From NCBI GenBank assembly GCA_959026725.1, contig CAUFMG010000009.1, forward strand, positions 29,267 to 93,266: a stretch of DNA of 64,000 nt, given 5' to 3'. The position numbers and the translations under genes were made by a program. Positions 58,084 to 64,000 of this stretch are shown here, piece by piece (the first letter of the stretch is position 1; each line of letters opens with the position of its first letter). Origin of the DNA: an uncultured Collinsella sp. Lineage in GTDB: Bacteria; Actinomycetota; Coriobacteriia; Coriobacteriales; Coriobacteriaceae. Below the pieces are notes generated by a model. The model was not told where the DNA came from. It was given only the letters and a program-made list of their open reading frames with translations, and searched no databases.

Positions 58084-58589
58084 GTGTATTGATCAGCAAC
58101 GATGCCGAGCTCGATACGCTGCTCGACGCGCAGGAGGTGGAGCACATCTGCGAGGTTGTGCTTGCCGCCGAGGGCGTTGAACGTGAAGTCGAGATTTCCC
58201 TTTCGTATGTCGACGAGGACGAGATGCACGAGCTCAACCACGAGTGGCGCGGTATCGACCGCACCACCGATGTGCTCTCGTTTGAGTGCGATTCGGCCTT
58301 TGACGATGACATTCCCGCCGATGAGACGCTCGAGCTCGGCGATATTATCCTTGCCCCGCAGGTTATTGCCCGTCAGGCCCCCGGTTTTGGCAATAGCCCC
58401 GCTGACGAGTGCCGTCTGATGCTCGTACACGGAATGCTGCACCTGCTGGGCTATGACCACATCGAGGACGACGAGGCCGAGGTCATGGAGGCCCGCGAGG
58501 ACGCCATCCTGCGCGATCTGGCGCTCGAGCGCGGCGAGGACCCCAAGCTGGTCCACGTCGGCCCCATCACCAACCACGCCCACGACTAG
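58080..58589 (+). CDS. ybeY: Endoribonuclease YbeY
   Basis: Zinc endoribonuclease that helps mature the 3' end of 16S rRNA and check ribosome quality. The 169-residue product has the metal site HGMLHLLGYDH and the upstream TDVLSFECD and LGDIILAP motifs. It starts with TTG at 58080, overlapping phoH by four bases, with AAAGGAG five bases upstream. Confidence 0.95.
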   Translation: MSVLISNDAELDTLLDAQEVEHICEVVLAAEGVEREVEISLSYVDEDEMHELNHEWRGIDRTTDVLSFECDSAFDDDIPADETLELGDIILAPQVIARQAPGFGNSPADECRLMLVHGMLHLLGYDHIEDDEAEVMEAREDAILRDLALERGEDPKLVHVGPITNHAHD

Positions 58590-58598
58590 GAGCCGTCT

Positions 58599-58976
58599 AT
58601 GATTCCCGGATCGAACAAGGACCATCCGTCCTTCTTTAAGTCGTTTTCCTACGCCATGGAGGGCTTCGTTACCGCCGTCAAGACCGAGCGCAACATCAAG
58701 GTCATGCTCGTTGCGGGCGTGTGTACCGTCATTGCCGGCTGCATCGTGGGACTCGACATTGCCGAGTGGGCCACGATTATCATCTGTTGTGGCCTGGTGA
58801 TTCACGGCGAGCTGTGCAACACCGCTATGGAGGCCATCGTCGACCTGGCGACCCAGGAGCTCCATCCGCTGGCCAAGCGTGCGAAGGACATCGCCGCCGC
58901 CTCTGTATACATTCTTTCCATCACCGCCGCGATTGTGGGCGTGCTGGTATTTGCCCACGCGCTCGGCTTTATTTAG
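58599..58976 (+). CDS. dgkA: Diacylglycerol/undecaprenol kinase
   Basis: Small trimeric membrane kinase. Gram-positive members mostly phosphorylate undecaprenol, so that is the likelier substrate. The 125-residue product has an N-terminal amphipathic helix (FFKSFSYAMEGFVTAVKTERN), three membrane segments and the signature HGELCNTAMEAIVDL. It lies between ybeY and era. Confidence 0.93.
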   Translation: MIPGSNKDHPSFFKSFSYAMEGFVTAVKTERNIKVMLVAGVCTVIAGCIVGLDIAEWATIIICCGLVIHGELCNTAMEAIVDLATQELHPLAKRAKDIAAASVYILSITAAIVGVLVFAHALGFI

Positions 58977-58988
58977 AAAGGGATTCCC

Positions 58989-60020
58989 ATGTCCGACAAT
59001 ATGCAGCCTATCGATGAGATTTTGGATGACGAGGCCGAGGAGTTCGACCCGTTTGAGGGCATGAGCGACGAGGAACTCGACGCCCTGTGCGACGAGGATG
59101 AGAACCTCGCGGGCTTTGGTGACGTGGAACCCGGTTTCCGCAGCGGCTTTGTGGCCCTGGTCGGACGCCCCAACGCCGGCAAGTCCACGCTGCTTAATGC
59201 CTGCTATGGCAAAAAGGTCGCCATCACCTCGCCGGTGGCACAGACGACCCGCCGTCGCATGCGCGCCGTCGTCAACCGTCCCGGCTACCAGCTGGTCTTT
59301 GTCGATACCCCGGGTATTCATAAGCCCAAGGACGGCCTGGGGTCCGAGCTCAACAAGAGCGCACTGTTCGAGTTAAACGATGTCGACGTCGTCGCGTTTT
59401 TGATTGATGCCACCAAGCCGATCGGCAGGGGAGACGCCTGGGTTGCCGAGCGCGTCAAGAACGCTCGTTCCAAGAAGGTCCTGGTGCTCACCAAGGCCGA
59501 TGAGGCCGACCCCGCACAGGTCATGGAGCAGCTTAAGGCTGCCCACGAGCTTATGGAATATGACGACGAGATTGTGACGTCGTCGGTCAAGAACTTCAAC
59601 GTCGATGCCTTTATAGAGACCGTTGCGCACTTTTTGCCCGAGGGTCCGCGTTGGTTCCCCGAGGACATGGGTACTGACGCTTCCGATGAGACGCTCGTTG
59701 CCGAGTTTGTGCGCGAGAAGGTCTTGCGCCGCACCCGTGATGAGATTCCGCACTCCGTTGGCGTGATCTGCGATGCGCTCGAGCAGACCAAGAAGGTACT
59801 GCGCGTGCACGCCACCATTTACGTCGAGCGCGAGGGCCAAAAGCGCATCATCATCGGCAAGGGCGGCGAGATGATCAAGCATGTCGGCATTGATGCCCGT
59901 CGTGACCTTGAGCGTATCTTTGGCACTCAGGTCTTTTTGGAGCTCGACGTGAAGGTCAAGGCCGGCTGGCGCGATGACGAGGCGCAAATCCGCCGCTTTG
60001 GCTATAACGCCGAAGATTAA
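58989..60020 (+). CDS. era: GTPase Era, with acidic N-terminal extension
   Basis: GTPase that binds the 3' end of 16S rRNA and assists 30S assembly. The 343-residue product has GRPNAGKST (G1), DTPGIHKP (G3), TKADEAD (G4), and a C-terminal KH domain (KRIIIGKGGEMIKHVGIDAR). About 50 acidic residues precede the G domain (EILDDEAEEFDPFEGMSD), absent from the E. coli protein. The ATG at 58989 has AAAGGGA upstream. recO follows after 12 bases. Confidence 0.95.
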   Translation: MSDNMQPIDEILDDEAEEFDPFEGMSDEELDALCDEDENLAGFGDVEPGFRSGFVALVGRPNAGKSTLLNACYGKKVAITSPVAQTTRRRMRAVVNRPGYQLVFVDTPGIHKPKDGLGSELNKSALFELNDVDVVAFLIDATKPIGRGDAWVAERVKNARSKKVLVLTKADEADPAQVMEQLKAAHELMEYDDEIVTSSVKNFNVDAFIETVAHFLPEGPRWFPEDMGTDASDETLVAEFVREKVLRRTRDEIPHSVGVICDALEQTKKVLRVHATIYVEREGQKRIIIGKGGEMIKHVGIDARRDLERIFGTQVFLELDVKVKAGWRDDEAQIRRFGYNAED

Positions 60021-60032
60021 GCCTCGGCGTTC

Positions 60033-60782
60033 ATGGCAGGCTCTCGCACATATCGCACGAAGGTGCTCGTCCTCGACAAGACTAAGCTCAAGGAAACCGA
60101 CCTGATCTTGACGATGCTCGACGAACGGGGGCGGCAGGTGCGTGCCGTGGCCAAGGGCGCACGTAAGCCTGGCGGTCGCCTTGCGGCCCGCTGCGAGCTC
60201 TTCTGCACCGTTGATATGCTGTTGGCGCATGGACGGTCGCTCGACGTGGTTTCTCAGGCCGAGCTTATGGAGGCGCCGCTCGGTGCTGCTCCTGACTACG
60301 AGACGACCTGTGCCGCCAGCGTGATTGCCGAGGTTGCGCGCGTGTGCTCGTTCGAGGATGCCGAGGATCCATTTACCTTTGCCATTACACAGCGGGCGCT
60401 CACGCTTGTCGGCAGCGGGCTCGACTCGGCACATATGGACCTGCTCGTGGCGGCCTTTGTCTTTAAACTGCTGTCGCACGTTGGTTACCGACCCGATTTC
60501 TCGGCATGCGTGCTATGCGGAGACCCCATGCTGTCGTATTTTTCGCCCCAGGCGGGCGGCCTCATGTGCGGCTCATGCGCGTCGAGCGTTCCGGGCGCCG
60601 AGTTGGTCTCAACCGGCGAGGTCGCATGGCTTCGCGCCCTCATGTCCATGACGTTCGATTCCCTTATGGACGAGCGGATCGATCCGCATACGGCTGCGTT
60701 TTTGCTGGGGCTTTCGCATGTTTGGGCCGCCACGCACACCGATCAGCGGCTCCGTGCGATGGAATTCATGTTGGGTCGGTGA
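60033..60782 (+). CDS. recO: DNA repair protein RecO
   Basis: Loads RecA onto SSB-coated DNA with RecR and anneals strands. The 249-residue product has the N-terminal OB fold (YRTKVLVLDKTKLKETDLIL, VRAVAKGARKPGGRLA) and a helical C-terminal half with a zinc-binding set (CVLCGD, CGSC). It closes the dnaJ-recO run. Confidence 0.93.
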   Translation: MAGSRTYRTKVLVLDKTKLKETDLILTMLDERGRQVRAVAKGARKPGGRLAARCELFCTVDMLLAHGRSLDVVSQAELMEAPLGAAPDYETTCAASVIAEVARVCSFEDAEDPFTFAITQRALTLVGSGLDSAHMDLLVAAFVFKLLSHVGYRPDFSACVLCGDPMLSYFSPQAGGLMCGSCASSVPGAELVSTGEVAWLRALMSMTFDSLMDERIDPHTAAFLLGLSHVWAATHTDQRLRAMEFMLGR

Positions 60783-60815
60783 TGATGCGCAGGCGCGCGT
60801 CGCTTGTGGTAACAT

Positions 60816-60920
60816 ACCGACCTGTTGGTACCTCGACCTTGGATGTTCGCTCCACCGGCGGCTTCTCAGTCCGAGGCGAATAGAGTCGCCCACGGGCGAC
60901 GCGAAACGAAAGGTGAAACA
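60816..60920 (+). promoter_or_regulatory. rpsO leader with hairpins
   Basis: A TAACAT at 60810-60815 may be the -10. The leader of about 100 bases includes GTCGCC/GGCGAC (60888-60903) close to the ribosome-binding site. S15 represses its own mRNA through different leader structures in different phyla. Such control here is a guess. Confidence 0.3.
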
Positions 60921-61199
60921 ATGACTGTTTCCAAAGAGCGCAAGGCGGAGCTGACCGCCCAGTTCGGTAACTCCCCGGTCGATACCGGTAACCCCAAGGT
61001 TCAGGTCGCCATCCTGTCCGAGCGCATCAAGGAGCTGACCGAGCACATGAAGTCCCACCAGAAGGACTTCCACACCCGTCGTGGCCTGCTCATGCTCGTT
61101 GGCCGTCGTCGTCGTCTTCTCTCCTACATCAAGAAGAACGACATCGTCGAGTACCGTGAGCTCATCAAGGCTCTGGGCATCCGCGACAACATCCAGTAA
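60921..61199 (+). CDS. rpsO: 30S ribosomal protein S15
   Basis: Primary 16S-binding protein, 92 residues. The conserved region includes SPVDTGNPKVQVAILSERIKEL, HKKD-like HQKDFHTRRGLLMLVGRRRRLL and IKALGIR. GAAAGG lies seven bases before the ATG. An in-frame start at 60825 in the leader is rejected. rpsO and pnp are neighbours, as in most bacteria. Confidence 0.96.
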   Translation: MTVSKERKAELTAQFGNSPVDTGNPKVQVAILSERIKELTEHMKSHQKDFHTRRGLLMLVGRRRRLLSYIKKNDIVEYRELIKALGIRDNIQ

Positions 61200-61216
61200 C
61201 GGATTTGTACATGCTA

Positions 61217-61247
61217 AGAGCGTCCTGCGCAGCGGGGCGCTCTTTTT
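61217..61247 (+). terminator. Terminator between rpsO and pnp
   Basis: A stem of about 9 bp (AGAGCGTCC with GGGCGCTCT, one G-U) followed by TTTTTG. Confidence 0.8.
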
Positions 61248-61314
61248 GTGTAAGGGCGTGAACAATCACGCTCTGAAGCGTGGCGGGGGCAGGGGGCCCG
61301 CGTCACATGAGAAG

Positions 61315-61337
61315 CCCGCAGGCAAGGGGCCTGTGGG
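61315..61337 (+). promoter_or_regulatory. Hairpin at the pnp ribosome-binding site
   Basis: CCCGCAGGC (61315-61323) pairs with GCCTGTGGG (61329-61337), ending three bases before AAAGGAG. pnp is autoregulated through a leader stem in E. coli. This may be comparable. Confidence 0.4.
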
Positions 61338-61350
61338 GTAAAGGAGAACA

Positions 61351-63597
<2,247 letters not shown>

Positions 63598-63620
63598 CAG
63601 CTACACATAAACAGCTCAAC

Positions 63621-63651
63621 AAGGGCGACCCCACTGCGGGGTCGCCCTTTT
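63621..63651 (+). terminator. Terminator after pnp
   Basis: A perfect 12-bp stem (63621-63632 with 63638-63649), loop ACTGC. Its 3' arm and T-run are also the outer end of the palindromic element that follows. Confidence 0.88.
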
Positions 63652-63792
63652 GCTATTCCCGGCGGGGGCCGCGGGTAAAGTTTCCTGCTCTACAGTCCTG
63701 CTCACGACGGAGGCCACATTAAGTGGCCTCCTGTTCGTGCGGAACTCGCGATAAACTTTACCCGCGGCCCCCGCCGGGAATAGCAAAAGGGC
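63644..63792. repeat. Palindromic repeat element, copy 1
   Basis: Two 40-base arms (63644-63683 and 63753-63792) are perfect inverted repeats. The 69-base centre has a perfect 9-bp hairpin, GGAGGCCAC (63709-63717) with GTGGCCTCC (63723-63731), loop ATTAA. The centre is otherwise asymmetric. No open frame of note lies inside. The related copy 2 begins near 63932 in the opposite orientation. Confidence 0.85.
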
Positions 63793-63931
63793 TGGTTGGT
63801 GCGGGTTGCGATTTAGTCAGATGGTCAATTCAGTTATCTGAATTCAAATCTTTAGATAAACGCATGTTCGGCATTACCCCAGATAAAACCGACCAAAATA
63901 AACCTGTCCCTATTTGTCAGGTCTGGGGCCA
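63793..63931. other. AT-richer spacer between the two repeat copies
   Basis: About 140 bases with no gene. The only structure I see is AATTCAG/CTGAATT (63827-63844) around TTAT. Confidence 0.5.
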
Positions 63932-64000
63932 TCGGGGGCCGGGCCGGGTTAAGTTTGTCGCGAGTTCCGCACGCAAAGGAAAGCACTTAATGTGCTTTCC
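63932..64000. repeat. Palindromic repeat element, copy 2, cut by the window edge
   Basis: This matches the reverse complement of copy 1. The shared core is TCGCGAGTTCCGCACG (63958-63973), followed by the inner hairpin GGAAAGCAC (63978-63986) and GTGCTTTCC (63992-64000), loop TTAAT. The second outer arm would lie beyond the window. The visible outer arm is similar to copy 1 but not identical. Confidence 0.75.

Overview
The window is about 64 kb of GC-rich bacterial chromosome packed with housekeeping genes. It carries actinobacterial-type integration host factor (mihF) directly upstream of gmk-rpoZ, an Obg-NadD-YqeK-RsfS block, type 1B PyrD with PyrK, PPDK with its PDRP regulator, and AdhE. 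Protein character, strong GC3 codon use and gene order point to an anaerobic, fermentative member of the Coriobacteriia. Collinsella is my best guess, by inference from familiarity and not from a search. I see no rRNA, tRNA, CRISPR array or prophage.

Layout. 1-2.7 kb: obg (5' end missing), nadD, yqeK, rsfS. 2.8-4.0 kb: dinB on the minus strand. 4.2-6.7 kb: rpsP, khpA, rimM, trmD, lepB. 6.8-13.8 kb: glyQ-glyS, then the PPDK regulatory protein and ppdK. 14.0-20.6 kb: rplS, rnhB, yraN, comM, dprA, trmFO and a Xer recombinase. 20.8-31.0 kb: rpsB-tsf, then pyrH, frr, uppS, cdsA, dxr, rseP, ispG, proS. 31.1-34.6 kb (minus): a small kinase-like phosphotransferase and adhE. 34.8-35.8 kb: a mobile element made of a Y1/RAYT transposase between 48-bp inverted repeats. 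36 kb: rpmB (minus), then a pyr operon (pyrR-B-C-K-D-F) behind a probable PyrR-bound attenuator. 42.1-44.6 kb: mihF, gmk, rpoZ, thiI. 44.8-48.8 kb: comEA, comEC, holA. 49-53.4 kb: rpsT, lepA, dusB, hemW. 53.5-60.8 kb: a membrane-anchored DnaJ-like protein, dnaJ, mtaB, phoH, ybeY, dgkA, era, recO. 60.9-63.6 kb: rpsO, pnp. 63.6-64.0 kb: two copies of a palindromic repeat, the second cut by the window edge.

Together the genes cover translation (ribosomal proteins, EF-Ts, RRF, LepA, tRNA and rRNA modification), isoprenoid and lipid-carrier synthesis (dxr, ispG, uppS, cdsA, dgkA), UMP synthesis, ethanol fermentation and pyruvate/PEP interconversion, DNA repair and uptake (dinB, recO, dprA, comM, comEA, comEC), and envelope proteolysis (lepB, rseP).

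The least ordinary items are: the 40-bp-armed palindrome after pnp, with an inverted second copy whose inner hairpin differs by three compensated base pairs; the tandem DnaJ pair whose first member has lost its C-terminal domains and gained membrane segments; a site-2 protease with a ~113-residue insertion; a Xer gene with no ATG, GTG or TTG start before its conserved N-terminus; and the attenuator in front of pyrR.
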